Shown here: piece by piece, positions 1 to 12,061 of the stretch
How the letters are laid out: each line of letters begins with the position of its first letter
Position numbering within the stretch: the stretch's first letter is position 1
Origin: Solen grandis
Taxonomy: Eukaryota; Mollusca; Bivalvia; Adapedonta; Solenidae
NCBI GenBank assembly: GCA_021229015.1
Contig: CM037782.1
Location: 58,091,518-58,155,517, forward strand
Reading direction: 5' to 3'
DNA length: 64,000 nt
The notes under the pieces: model-generated
The model's database searches: none
Told to the model about the DNA's origin: nothing
The model's input: only the letters and a program-made list of their open reading frames with translations
Translations under genes and position numbers: made by a program

Positions 1-482
1 AGTAGATCTTAGCCATAGAGATATCTCTTATAGTATAGGCATGAATATAATGTATATAATGCATAACTTCTGCCTTTGTAATAAGTTGGGTGTTGTCAAT
101 GACCATAACAAAATGGAAAATTCATTTATTAGTATTTCTGATTTTATTCGTTTACCAGTGATAAAATTCATGATGTTAAGAAAAAAACCCATCAAGGTTA
201 ATGTTCGGGTATTCTTATGTGTATTGATCTTTTTTTAAGTGAAATGTTTATGGCAATAGCATTTGTTATACTTTTGGGGAAGTGTATTGCCAAGTGGTAC
301 AAAATTAATAAAATAAATATATTTATAACTTTGCTTTTGTCTGTTTTACCCATTCCAACAGTTCAAACTATTTTAATTACTCCGTAGAAGCTTACTGACC
401 ATAAAGTCAAATAGTTACAAGACATTGTGGAACAGAAATTCTTAGATATCTTCATGCATTTCCTAAATGTATTTTGGCTTAC
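1..482. other. Intron sequence downstream of alkaline phosphatase exon 8
   Basis: AT-rich sequence in which I see no exon resembling the missing C-terminal part of the enzyme and no recognisable repeat. Confidence 0.5.
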
Positions 483-674
483 CAAGGATGTCATTTCCTC
501 TGCCAGGGTATCCAGCAATAGACATGACGTGGGCGTGGTCGGCTGTGACGACTATCAGAGTATCGTTGTCATTGGTCAAATCGTCTCCCTTAGCTACGGC
601 ATCGTCAAATGCAAGGGTGTCGTAGAGGGCTAGTTTAGCTCTACTGGCGTGATGACCATGGTCGATGTTACCGC
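483..674 (-). CDS. Alkaline phosphatase exon 8 (zinc ligands)
   Basis: Contains [19 protein letters not shown] and [14 protein letters not shown], two hallmark zinc-binding motifs. It ends in phase 1 at a GTAAG donor; the next exon is not in the window. Confidence 0.95.
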
Positions 675-3600
675 CTTTAAATAAGACATAAATACATAAA
701 TCAATATCACAATGTAGACATCTCAGAACATCTCTTGGTGCAGGATTTGCTGTTAATAATCAGTATGTTATTAAGAAAAATATGCTGATCACAGGGAATA
801 GGTCTATTTATAAAATTATGTATAGATAACCCTATTATGTTATCGATATATATGGACAGTATGGACTATAAGCTGATTCCCTGTGATGCTGAATCGGAAA
901 ATCGTTGGCGATGTACTGTTCAAAAGTACCCAAAATGAATGAAATACTGTATTCAAGCAAACACATGTTAATGTTTGCAGGCTTATTATAATATTTACAT
1001 AATGATCGGCGGAGTGTCTGAATAATTCAAACAATCAAAGTCTGCAACTTCCGGTACATACCTTCGACAAGAAGGAAAAATCCTTTCGGGTTCTTGCTGA
1101 GAATCTGTATGGCCTTTTCTGTCATTTCTGCCACGGATGGTTCGCCGGCTTTCTCGTGATTTGGATCATGTCTCTCGAACTCGTAGTTCATGTGGGAGTA
1201 CTCAAACAAAGCTAAGGACAAAGAGTGTTTAACGATGAGGATAAACACTGCAAGATTATTATTATTATTATTATTATTATTGATTATTAGAATAATATGA
1301 AATACTTTGAAGAAATCCTACTGAAGGGAAAATAAATCTGACCTTTATCTGAAGGTGTCTGTTTAAGAGGTTAAGTCATCTATAAATCAAGTGCAGGGAA
1401 TCCAGTAACTGGCCTTTGTTCACAGGCTAGTTGCTTAATATTCAAAAGTTATCGCTAATACAAGTAAGAAAGTTTTATAAAATGTAATTATAAGCATCTG
1501 CTATTTGTGTACATGCTTATTTGTAAATCATCATTTAAATGATTTGATATACAAAAGGTTCTTTAATGAAACGGAGAAATGAAAAACGTATGTGATTTTT
1601 CTAATTATTATTTTCTTCAATATTTTTTTCTTTTCTTTTCATTTGTTTACTTCTTAATAAGCGTCCTGACTGTATACCTTATATCTTGAATCTTATCTTT
1701 TAACTGACTAGTTTTGACACCATTTTCCACTTGATAAATTAGCAAAGTGCTGCCAAGGCATATATTTTAAACAGCGCAACCTACATGGAAAGGGATTATT
1801 ACAAAAAATTGCTGTATTGAAATCTGTCAAATGAGAGAACATGTAAATCTGTAGGATGGACATTAACTATGTTTTTGCTGTGTCTCTTTCAGTTTAGACA
1901 GCAAACTGGTGTACATTATTTATGTTCTTAAAATGTTTCTTACCCATAATAGAGTCTGTGGTGGCCGGGTTCACGGTCTTGAAGTCAGTTTCATTCCAAA
2001 CATATCTGTAGTTTCGGCCCAATCCGTGTTGACCGTCCATCCATTCCTGTAAATGAAATATGAACCTAACGTATTGTCATTAATACGAAATTCTAGACAA
2101 TATTTGCATCTTTCTTAAGCAAACTATACGGTATTTAACAGGAGAAAGTGGAAAGGACAGTGAATAATTGCATTGTACATCTCAGTTTGATGCTAAAGTT
2201 TTGTTATTCGAGTTAGTTGACAAAGTACCTGAACCAGATCCCTGCCGTCCCTCCTCCCGTAGTGAGCGTTAGAGCCATGTTCTGGGTCCGACTGGTTGTA
2301 CTGACGGAAAAATCGACGACCACCGCCCATTATGACCTGTTAGTACAAAAATGATATATGCAATATTACTTACAGTTTGTCTTATTTAATCGTCCAATGA
2401 AAAGCTTGTATTGCGTTCAAAAATTGAACAATATATCGCATAAAATGAACCGTAAGGTCTTGATATTGTGTATATGGTGTGTATGCTATTTGTGCTACGT
2501 TTCTTTATGTCTGTAACTTGTACAGTGTTAATATATTTTATGTCTTTACTTGTATATCGTGTTACTTATGCTATGTTTCTCAATGTCTATATTTGTACAT
2601 CTAGTTACCTGTGTTAATTTACTTAATGTATGTACTCGTACGTCGTGTTACCTGTTTTTGTTTACGTAACATCGTTTTACGTGTTTTTAGTACATCGTGT
2701 TACGTGATACCTGTATTTGTTTGTAGTCCTCTATCAGCTGGCGAGCGATGTCCCTACATTTGCCATTCAAGTGGCTTGTATAATGGTCTCCCTCCCAGCC
2801 ACGGTCGGCAACATTGGCGTACAGACTGGCCGGGGTGGCGTGGGTCACACGTGTTGTTGTCACAAAACCGACGGACTTGCCTGTATAGCGTAATAAAGAT
2901 ATTGATGTAAATAAATGTGAATTTAGTTCCTACAACCTTTCACGCTGTTTTCACACTTCAAGGAAGGTGTATCAATACTTAAACACATACCAATTTTGTC
3001 TTAAACATTAATAAGTGAGTCGTTCTCGTATCATTTTATGTTTTCCTTGCAAAATAACATGTATTTACAATATGTATAGAAAAAGTTCACTGACAATGAT
3101 ATTCAGACTATGCTGAATTCTCCCTAGAATATATATATATATATATTTATTTAATAATTGTTGCAGAAGAAAAAAAAGATGAACATTTTCAAATAATTAA
3201 TGCTTCTATTAAAATCGACATATGTTTACCGACATTTGCAATTTGTGTCATAACAGGGCCTTTCATGGTAAATATTGCATCAAAGAAGAAATATATTTAA
3301 CAAATGAATAGTAAACATGTTTTATTTCAGTATATTTCAATCATAGGCTTAAATCAGGAAATTTGAAGGCTTCACAACAGAGCCAATCAACTTAGTTGTA
3401 TTATTTATGTATGATTTTGTCCCCGAATAGTGATCAATTAATTAAATGTCCACTTCCCAAAATTGGATCACTTCTTTAAAATATCTATGTATAATTGTAT
3501 ACACGTGATAATAATTTACAATGGAACAGCAAACTATTGAAATACCAGCGGCCATAGACCAGTCCAAGATTGAAGTCAGTTCCGCCCCGGTTTGACTTGC

Positions 3601-4102
3601 GCAGTTACCACGAGTAACTCTAGCGTCAACGCCGAGAGTTCCAATGTTTGTTTTCACGCCGCAATGATAGGCCGTGGCAGATGACGCAGAATCTGTAACC
3701 TGTGAGTCCTGGCAGTAGGTCTGCGTGAAGAAAGTGTACAAAAACTTTAATAAGTAAGAATAATGAGACTAAAATTATTTATCTACACTTCTTTGAAATA
3801 CTTTAATTATGTTTATTTGCAACAGAGGTAATTTAATAGGTTCGTTAATGACGCTTAATGTATATAGTAAAGGTTTTCAAAATACCTCGCTAATTTGGGG
3901 AATTTGTTACATACGTATATATAATTATGATACCTATTTTTTTCTTAATTCAAAGTCCTGCGTATTCCTTAATTTCGTGGGGAAATCATCCTGGTTTATT
4001 TCGTGACTTGTTTTATTCACGATTATTTACACTCGCGATATCTTTTCATGCAGTAGACCTCACGATTTTAAAGCACGAACCAGCTAATAAATGTATTTAT
4101 GT

Positions 4103-4142
<40 letters not shown>

Positions 4143-7100
4143 CATATACATGTATTACAGTATGTGCTTCTGGAAAGGGTACCTTTGATAATCCTGTGAC
4201 CGGGAACTTGTCGAAGCTGAGCTCCGCCTCCTCTCCTGTGTTACCTTGGAGCTGGCCCTTAAGAATCCGGCCCGCCGTCACAGTGGGGATGCTCATCCCA
4301 TCGCCCAGGAAAATAATCACGTTCTTAGCAACACCGACGTTCTGGGGCATATTGGCGATTCTCAGGATGTTGGCCTTGGCATTTTGTCGCCAGAAATCTG
4401 GGGCTGTCAGGAGAAAGCGAGATTTATTGTTGATTGTCTGCGACGATATTTTAGTCATATGTGCTGCTGCAGTATTTTTAAGCAGCCTTTCTCTTTATCA
4501 CATTTCTGTCATTTTACGTATATAGTTAGTAACCGGTACATTTTTATTTTATTTTTTTTTATTATGCTCTGGCGTTGTGCTAAGCTATTATAAAGTTTTA
4601 TTTTAATATGTAAATATTCATCTTTTGCAATTCCATATGGAATGGCATTGCACTATTTTAAACTCTGTTTTGCATTGTATTTGTTTTCATGTTTGTGCAA
4701 TGATGGGCGATTCCAAGATAATTACGGCATGATGAGGACCATTTGTCATAATTGATAATTCAGTTTTTTCATCCATCGTATATATTAGTAATTAGAATAA
4801 CACTTCCACGAGACAAAACAATGACAATGGAGACATTTAAATGTTGGACAATCGTATATGCATACATGTATATATATATTTTTTTCAAATCCGGACATTC
4901 TAAACCGTTGGCAACTGCTGTTCATGACCTTTCGCAGTGATCGTATACTATAATGTATTTTGTATTATACTATGTATAATACATAATATAGTTATTCAAG
5001 CTTAATATTTACCAATGAAGACTATTTTTAAAGCCTAGTATGGCTTAATTGTTAAATGTAATTGTTACGGTGTAATTTTAAAAAGTAAATGATAAAGCTT
5101 GGACTGTCAAATGAATTGATAGTCATGTAAAAGAGGAAAATTAATCCATTTTAGGTTTCCGGAACGAAACTGTAATGTCTCCACTCACTGATAATTGCTT
5201 TGAACTTAGTGTTGTGGATTCGAATCCCAGTAGCAGCTTTTTCTTTATTTCCGCGTTTCTCTCTCACCGTTACTTCTGTACCTCAAAGAACGCAATGAGT
5301 GTCATTCTTGTATACTTAACATCATGCATGATAGTCCAAAAAACCTTAATGAGAGTTATTTCTGTTAATATTTTTTTATTGAAAATTACTGAATGAATAA
5401 AAAGAATATTGTATAAATATTTTGGCTGAGTAAGTATTAAATATTTAAGTCATTGATAGATACACTAGTGAACCGTTCCTAATTTAGATGCATATATGAT
5501 ATAGACAAGCCATAACCTTGAGATACTAGATATGTATACACTATATTTGGAAAGATAAAACCACGAGTGACCCATGTGACGACAAGAAACAGGCTTCACT
5601 ATTTTCAAGTATGATACATGAAAATTTATGTCAAGGTATTAAAATTACATAACTAAAACCATCTTTTAAGATAACATATTTTATATTTTCTGTTGTCCTT
5701 AAAGGCTGGTTTTATTTTCATTACGGCATGATTAATTTGTTAGACGGTATAGTAACCATAGTTTCTGTATGTGTTCAAAGACTGTTACTAGTATCGATAT
5801 AAATCTATTTTAAGTGTTACAATACTCTCGTATTGTTGATTTATTTTTATGAATAGTAGTCGCAATATGACGAAGTACAGTTGCAGTAACGGAACACTCC
5901 AGCGCAACAACTAACCATCATGTGACTGAACTCCACTTAAAGAAAGAAATTAATATCAAATTGATGGAGAAAGCATTGATGACGACAGCCTGTGCTAATC
6001 AGTAGTTATATATTGTCGCGAATTTATAAACACGCGAAAAAAGCACACAGAAAATATCAAAGCCTTGGACAATATCTTAAAATACATGTATATGAATCAT
6101 TTATGAAATTTACTTTTAAGGTAAACAGCTTAAGTTCATATCTTGACCTCTCTGACATACTGAAATCACGAGTGACCGTTACTGAACGGCAGGTTGACAC
6201 TGACACAAACAACCTTTCATTACTTTTGTACCGACCCCGGTGGCCGAGTGGTTAGAGTGTCCGCCTCGGGTGTGGGAGGTCGTCGGTTCGATCCCCGGTC
6301 GCGACATACCAAAGTCGAGAAAAATGGTACTGTTATATCTCCCTTGTTTGGCGCTAAGCATATAAGGGTAGTTGCAGGACTGGTTGGCCTGGTGTCAGGA
6401 TAATGTGACCGGGTGTGTTATCATGCTACATGTCTACGGCGTGATACTGCAGTGTGGCAGCACTATATTTGTCTCAAGTAGACATCGTCTCCAAATGACT
6501 GAAATACTGTCAGTGGGACGTTAAACCCAACAAACAAACATACTTTTGCTTTTTAATGTTCCCTCTAGAATATAAGCGCTATCGCATACAAACCGAAATC
6601 ATAGCTCCGATAGCGCTAAGATAATGTTTTTTTTTTAAAGTAATATTGCATACTTAAGCATATTTAATAAACGAGTATAAAATTTTCAAGCAATGCCACT
6701 GATAACAAGAAAATATAAACACAAAATTTGTTTTAATGGACTGCTTACAATAAGTACATTGCCTGTCTTTCTCCCTGTTTCTTTTCCCTGCAGTTAATAA
6801 GATTTGAAGTACTAAATAAGTGTATTCAAATCAAAAGGAAATAAATTTAAAATAACAAACTTACATTTTTTTTATTTATACATTTTTTATGTTTTATGTA
6901 ATATAGGTAATTTGAAATAATATTTAATATTACAAAAAAAAAAAAAAAAAATCTTCATGCGGTTATAGTATCGGAAACCTTCCTCACGAAGGCACTGCGT
7001 TAAGTTTCCTAACAAGGCTAAGCTTTCAGTATCACGGAAAAAAACGGATGACTTTCTCAACTAATGAAGATTCAAATATTCCTGTATCACACATTTCAAG

Positions 7101-9657
7101 TCAATATCGAATATATAAGTATGCAATTGTATGTATTGAAATAATTATGAAACTAAATATCACTAAGTGATAAGACAAAAAAAAAAGATGGAACTATATC
7201 TCTGCCGACTGCGCAATAAAATGGGGGTGGGGGTGGGGGAAATAAGTGTCTAAATATATTTCTAAAATGCGTACTTTAGAACAACAGAGTTACAAGCAAC
7301 CCAGTTCAAATATAGTGCCTAGATATAGGCCCAAGATGATGTCCGATGCATATATGTGCTTCTATTGATCAGAGTTGCAAGCAACCATATTCAAAAAGTG
7401 TCTGATTGTCCAATCGTGCAAAAGTCGCTCTGATTGTCTGTTCATCTAACTGGCGATATTTCAGTCCGCTTAGAATGTCTTGGTCTTCGCGAAACAGTAT
7501 AATGATGTCCCACACTGTCAACAAAGCGTGATAACACACCACTACAAGTACATATACCCATCACGTCTAGCATGATATACCACACCTAGTCACAACAAGC
7601 ATAAAATACCACACCCAGTCACAACTAGCATGATAAACCACACACAGTCACAACAAGCATGAAATACCACACTCAATCACATCTAGCATGATATACCACA
7701 CCCACTCACATCTAGCATTATAGCACACTAAGTCACATCTAGCATGATATACCACACCCAGTCACAACTAGCATGAAATACCACCCTCAATCACATCTAA
7801 CATGATATACCACACCCAGTCACAACTAGCATGAAATACCACACTCAATCACATCTAACATGATATACCACACACAGTAACATCTAGCATGATATACCAC
7901 ACCCAAGCACAACTAGCTTTAAATACCACACTCAATCACATCTAGCATGATATACCACACCCAGTCACAACTAGCATGATAAACCACACTAAGTCACATC
8001 TAGCATGATATACCACACCCAGTCACATCTAGCATGTTATACCACACCCAGTCACAACTAGCATGATAAACCACACCCAGTCACAACATGCATAAAATAC
8101 CACACTCACTCACAACTAGCATAAAATACCACACTTAATCACATATAACATGATATACCACACTCACTCACAACTAGCATTATAGCACACTCAGTCACAT
8201 CTAGCATGATATACCACACCCAGTCACAACTAGCATGTTATACCACACTCAATCACATCTAACATGATATACCACTCTCACTCACAACTAGCATTATAGC
8301 ACACTCAGTAACATCTAGCATGATATACCAGACCCAGTCACAACTAGCATAAAATACCACACTCAATCACATCTAATATGATATACCACACTCACTCACA
8401 ACTAGCATTATAGCACACTCAGTCACATCTAGCATGATATACCACACCCACTCACAACTAGTATGAAATACCACACTCAATCACATCTAGCATGATATAC
8501 CACACCCACTCACAACTAGTATAAAATACCACACTCAATCACATCAAGCATGATATACCACACTCACTCACAACTAGCATTATAGCACACTAAGTCACAT
8601 CTAGCATGATATACCACACCCAGTCACAACAAGCATAAAATATCACACTCAGTCACATCTAGCATGATATACCACACCCAGTCAAAACTAGCATGATATA
8701 CTATACTAATCACAACTAGCATGATACCACATCAAGTCAAAAATACAATGATACCACACATACTCACAACTAGCATAATACCACGCCAGTCACTACCACA
8801 CCAGTCACAGCTAGCATGATACCACACCTTATCACAACTGACATGATTTCCAGACTCATCATAACAACTATGATACCACACTCTGTCACATCTAGCATGA
8901 CATACCACACTCAGTCACATCCAGCATGATATACCATCTAGCTTGATACAATACCAAGTCACAAGTATTGATAACCGATGGTAAAGACACTTGAATTTTT
9001 TCTTTTTATAGTATACTTGACAATGTACATTGTACACGTCGGAAATAAAACATTTGTATCTTTGTAATATCATCGAATATGTTTCTTATCAATGCTGACA
9101 AATTGACTAAATTTATGACTTCAGTAAATGTAAACTTTGCATATAAATGATACCATGGCTGTTTAGAATCCTGTAGGATATCGTATCTAAAGCTAATAGG
9201 AGCATAAAGCAGTACATATGGAGGCAGTGTGAAGCTGTTAATGCTTAACGTATATTTAAGACGAAAATTTCACTGTGGAGACAATCAATGTGTAAACAAT
9301 CTTTGATTTGTCATTTTCATTACCGATCGGATCCTCAACCCTATATACCACGCTATATACCAATACCACGTAAGTATGATGAATCCCCGAGGTTACGGAT
9401 ACATCAAAATGGAAAATCAGAAAATCCAAGATTTTGAAACAAAAACGGAAAATGTCAATATTAAACTCTGTTATCATAATTTGCGACGACAAGAAATAAA
9501 GAGAGAAAATAAAAAATAAATTGTTCTCAGCACTCTATATAAAATACATTATCTTACTTTCCCCATTTCCAGAAAATTGAACGTTGCTGTTGTCCAGGAG
9601 AAAGGCCTGGGAAACCAATACTTGCAGGAAGATTAAGAATGCACTGCCGACCGCCAT
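483..9657 (-). CDS. Alkaline phosphatase, 5' part (8 coding exons; 3' end off the window)
   Basis: Metal-dependent phosphomonoesterase, normally secreted and GPI-anchored at the cell surface. Exons on the minus strand: 9657-9558, 4403-4183, 3720-3546, 2880-2711, 2336-2229, 2046-1944, 1211-1062 and 674-483. All junctions are GT-AG and in phase, giving about 406 residues against roughly 520-550 for the family. Seen: hydrophobic signal peptide (residues 1-19); metal aspartate in FLGDGMS (D68); nucleophile serine in [10 protein letters not shown] (S118); [14 protein letters not shown] glutamate (about E342); [13 protein letters not shown] (D347, H351); TADHAHV (about D393/H394). The last zinc histidine and the GPI signal lie beyond the left edge. 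The first intron is 5.2 kb and full of repeats. The assignment is firm; which paralogue it is cannot be said. Confidence 0.95.
1062..1211 (-). CDS. Alkaline phosphatase exon 7
   Basis: Starts with [13 protein letters not shown] and ends with [11 protein letters not shown], where the glutamate is a metal ligand in the family. A (TTA)n tract lies about 44 bp upstream of its acceptor. Confidence 0.95.
1255..1281. repeat. (TTA)n microsatellite
   Basis: About nine uninterrupted TTA/ATT triplets in an intron of the alkaline phosphatase gene. The rest of the introns between exons 3 and 8 (675-3545 outside the exons) shows only AT-rich unique sequence and a short TA run near 3128-3145. Confidence 0.9.
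1944..2046 (-). CDS. Alkaline phosphatase exon 6
   Basis: Encodes [20 protein letters not shown]. It ends in phase 1 at a GTAAG donor and joins in frame to exon 7. Confidence 0.93.
2229..2336 (-). CDS. Alkaline phosphatase exon 5
   Basis: Encodes [20 protein letters not shown], the conserved MGGGR segment of the family. Exactly 36 codons, phase 0 at both ends. Confidence 0.95.
2711..2880 (-). CDS. Alkaline phosphatase exon 4
   Basis: Encodes [20 protein letters not shown], with the conserved histidine/threonine pair of the active-site region, then [20 protein letters not shown]. Donor is GTATCA; the reading phase is continuous with both neighbouring exons. Confidence 0.95.
3546..3720 (-). 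CDS. Alkaline phosphatase exon 3 (catalytic serine)
   Basis: Contains [17 protein letters not shown]. The serine after TD is the residue phosphorylated during catalysis in this family. It ends in phase 1 at GTATTT. Confidence 0.95.
4103..4140. repeat. (CA)n microsatellite
   Basis: About 19 perfect CA units. Open frames reading through it as His-Thr or Cys-Val runs are artefacts. Confidence 0.95.
4183..4403 (-). CDS. Alkaline phosphatase exon 2 (first metal-binding Asp)
   Basis: Encodes DFWRQNAKA and [17 protein letters not shown], the family's N-terminal signature with the metal-binding aspartate. It ends AAG before a GTACC donor. The (CA)n microsatellite lies about 40 bp beyond the donor, inside the intron. 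Confidence 0.95.
4404..6230. other. First intron of alkaline phosphatase, 3' part
   Basis: No gene seen. Around 5190-5235 is a weak tRNA-like piece with a B-box-type motif (GGATTCGAATCCC), possibly an old SINE head. Otherwise AT-rich sequence without clear structure. Confidence 0.4.
6231..6540 (+). mobile_element. tRNA-derived SINE, full length (SINE-1)
   Basis: The head looks like a tRNA with a long variable arm: A-box-like GTGGCCGAGTGGTTAGAG and B-box GGTTCGATCCC. A body of about 230 bp follows, then the tail GGGACGTTAAACCCAACAAA with CAAA repeats, a common 3' end in molluscan SINEs. Other copies lie at 22255, 39889 and 48824, with a tail fragment at 34341. The body segment at about 6410-6440, read on the minus strand, matches the unit of the minisatellite 1 kb away. 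Confidence 0.85.
6541..7554. other. Intronic spacer between SINE and minisatellite
   Basis: AT-rich, with an 18-base A run near 6934-6951. No gene seen. Confidence 0.5.
7555..8945. repeat. Minisatellite, about 29-bp unit, about 48 units
   Basis: Direct tandem repeat whose unit begins TAGCATGATATACCACACCC and continues with AGTCACAAC. Units vary (taccacactcaatcacatc, tatagcacactaagtcacatc) and seem to alternate in higher-order pairs or triplets. The array lies inside the first intron of the alkaline phosphatase gene. The unit matches an internal part of SINE-1, which suggests local amplification of a SINE segment. It is not a CRISPR: there are no unique spacers. Confidence 0.95.
8946..9557. 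other. First intron of alkaline phosphatase, 5' end
   Basis: Nothing recognisable beyond unique AT-rich sequence. Confidence 0.4.
9558..9657 (-). CDS. Alkaline phosphatase exon 1 (start codon and signal peptide)
   Basis: The ATG opens a 33-residue run beginning [20 protein letters not shown], a typical cleavable signal peptide. The exon ends in codon phase 1 before a GTAAG donor, matching the phase of the next exon. Confidence 0.85.
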
Positions 9658-11580
9658 ACTGTCTGGATCAGTTACTGGTCTGGTAGTACAAGAAATGGAC
9701 TCCACACAGGGCGCCCTTTTGTAGCGGGACAGTCTTTCTTATCGGTGACGTTCATGCTCATATGCCCTAGAAAGAACAAGATGACATGCTTTAATAAGAT
9801 ATTTCTAAAAATGTGACGCACACATGTCACTTTGTTGTTGTTGTTGAAAATACAGTTCAATCCCGATTATTCCACGATTTAGTTGATAAGCAACTCATTG
9901 GCAAATTGAAATATTAAAATAACACGTTAAGAAAAAATAACAAAAAGATTTAACTATATAATACATGTAGTTTAATATTTAAATAAATAAAACATGAGAA
10001 ATAACGTTCAAAAGACAAGACAAATTAAGTTTAAATCATGCTCATATTTGTTAAGTGCCTGATTTGTTCTATAATTAATTAGCTTTAAGTAGTGCAAGTG
10101 ACGCTTTGCACCCTAACAAACTTGACCTCCTTTCTAGGTGGGCGGCCATCTTTGTTACTATCTATAGTAACTAATTTGCATATAAGCATTTTAGGGTATG
10201 ACGTGTAGTAGCCATGTTGAAGGCGGCCATTTTATTTCTTAAGTGTGTATTGCGCATGCGTGGCGGCCATTCTGGATTATGGTATGATATCATGAGCTAT
10301 ATTTAGAATGACATCATGATCTATAGTTAGAATGACCTTATCGGTAGAATGACCTCATGTTTGTCTCAATAATGTACAGAGCTGACTTGTACATTCAACC
10401 TAGGGCTTGATCACGGGCATTGAGGGTCAGGTCCTTAGCCCTAGGCGGAGACTCATGGTGTACAATGGACAATTCAAACACCGTATGAGAGAAAAATGGC
10501 AGCAATAAATAGAAAATACAATGGATAAAATCACTACTTTAAAAAAAAGGAACAAAATACATTAAAATAAGTAAGAATAAATGTATAAATATGTAATATA
10601 GAAAATAAAAAAAACTCAATAAATACATAAGTCAAAATAAAATGATACATTATTTTCAAAGAGAAACACGATGTGAACAGTTCCCTATCTTCCAAGAGAA
10701 TGAATTCATTTCCGGCAACTACTCTAATGTGTTTTCCATTTATGGTCAAAGTGTTTCCGGTCTCTATTTTAGTCCATGGCGTGAGAACGTACACTGCGTT
10801 TATGGGAACCCTGCTGTAAAAGTTATTCACTTTTCCCCATTACCGGATCTCCGGTAAGAACATGAAGTGGCATCCAGCTGTGAAAGTCTTAAATGCATGG
10901 ATCTGAAGAATCATGTCTGAACATGTACTGTGTGATCATGGGAACCCTGCTGTGAAAGTTATTCACTTTTCCCCAACACCGGATCTTCGGTATGGACATG
11001 AGGTGGCATCCAGCTGTGAAAGTCATTAAATACAGAATCGTGTATGATCATAAACATGCCACCATAGACTTCCAATGAAACAAGTGTTCCATTTCTTGAA
11101 ATAACTATGACGTTAAGTCTAAAAGGAAACAGCCAATCAGAAGGTGTCATTTCTTTAAAATAGCATAAACTGTATATCAAATAAGAAATGAACCAATGAA
11201 ATCTTCCTTGTCTGGATTTGAAATACACAACCAATGAAAAGAGTTATAGATGACGTCATTTCAACCAATCAGAGAAAGAAACAATGAATTTAAATTTTAC
11301 AACAAACATTCATCATTCTTTGAAATGTGTGAAAAAAAAATCATTTGGCATCATGCAAGTCATAATTTCCGACCATTGACCAGTGACCGATTGTATGATG
11401 TATGTTTACCTGTACTTATCGAAATACCATTATTGTAAAGTGTGTTTGGGAGACCACCCTAATACCCAACATACTATATTCAGCGAGGTCAATAAAATGT
11501 GAAATTGAACGTTTGTGTTGTTATTTATGAAGGTAAAGAAAGAAAGAAAAACAAACATTTAAATCTTATTTCTACTCATT
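9658..11580. other. Intergenic: alkaline phosphatase upstream to Polinton
   Basis: Apart from the motif cluster, the main structure is a duplicated block of about 90 bp (about 10804-10890 and 10938-11024). It contains GGGAACCCTGCTGTAAAAGT-type sequence and CACTTTTCCCCA, then an ACCGGATCTCCGGT palindrome in the first copy. A 98-codon open frame on the minus strand (10534-10830) overlaps this but resembles nothing I recognise. Confidence 0.4.
10141..10270. promoter_or_regulatory. Promoter-like cluster: YY1-type, octamer and NRF1-like motifs
   Basis: GGCGGCCAT occurs at 10142-10150, 10222-10230 and 10262-10270; the first, GCGGCCATCTT, is close to the reverse of a YY1 site. An ATTTGCAT octamer lies at 10174-10181 and TGCGCATGCG, close to an NRF1 site, at 10251-10260. 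The cluster is about 480-610 bp upstream of the alkaline phosphatase ATG, so it could belong to that gene's promoter. Inferred from vertebrate consensus sites only. Confidence 0.3.
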
Positions 11581-11591
11581 TTATTTCATAT

Positions 11592-12027
11592 TTACACAAA
11601 ACGATTCACAAGTCGTTCATTATAGACCAAGTTCACAGTGTCAAAACATTTTAAAATACGTTTCATACTCCAACCGTGGCATCGGTGGACCACATAAAAG
11701 ATACAAAAATGTCCACATGTCACTGTTCCATCCATTTGTACTCGTTTATTATTATAAATGTAATAACGTCCTTGGTTCAGTAACACATCTTTAAACCGTC
11801 TATGGTAATAGTCAGGAGGGTGGCCCAAGGAATCGAAAAACTTTGCTGGTCCTCTCAAAGGAAAGTAGAAGGCAACCCAATGTCTCCCTGGGTCTTTTTT
11901 CTAAATCTGTGTTCACCACATAGGCTATAGGTCTCTTTTTAATCACACGAGGTAACTTGTCTGCCGGTACAACACCACCAAAATGTCTCAAATGTCTCAA
12001 TCGATAGTTCAACTGTTCTGTATTCAT
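11592..12027 (-). pseudogene. Adenain-like cysteine protease (Polinton PRO), frameshifted
   Basis: Two overlapping minus-strand frames together resemble an adenovirus-type maturation protease, which cuts capsid proteins during virion assembly. The 5' frame (12027-11812) starts MNTEQLNYRLRHLRHFGG and includes an IAYVVNTD segment. The 3' frame (to 11592) has KFFDSLGHPPDYY and TVTCGHFCIFYVV, where the second cysteine of CGHFC fits the catalytic nucleophile. They are offset by one frameshift near 11880-11900, so this copy should be inactive. It lies directly downstream of the capsid gene, the usual Polinton order. Confidence 0.75.
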
Positions 12028-12061
12028 GATTCCAATGTCACGTTTCTACTGGCATCAATTT

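Noticed and set aside
4084..4525. Open frames through the CA repeat (His-Thr runs)
   Set aside because: They are shadows of alkaline phosphatase exon 2 and the microsatellite.
6231..6303. Functional tRNA gene (Ser/Leu-like)
   Set aside because: It is the head of a dispersed SINE with a body and tail shared by four other copies in the window.
7555..8945. CRISPR-like repeat array
   Set aside because: Units are contiguous 29-bp variants without unique spacers, in an intron of an animal gene.
10534..11234. Two minus-strand frames of 98 and 91 codons left of the Polinton
   Set aside because: They overlap a duplicated block and lack recognisable motifs; coding status cannot be supported.
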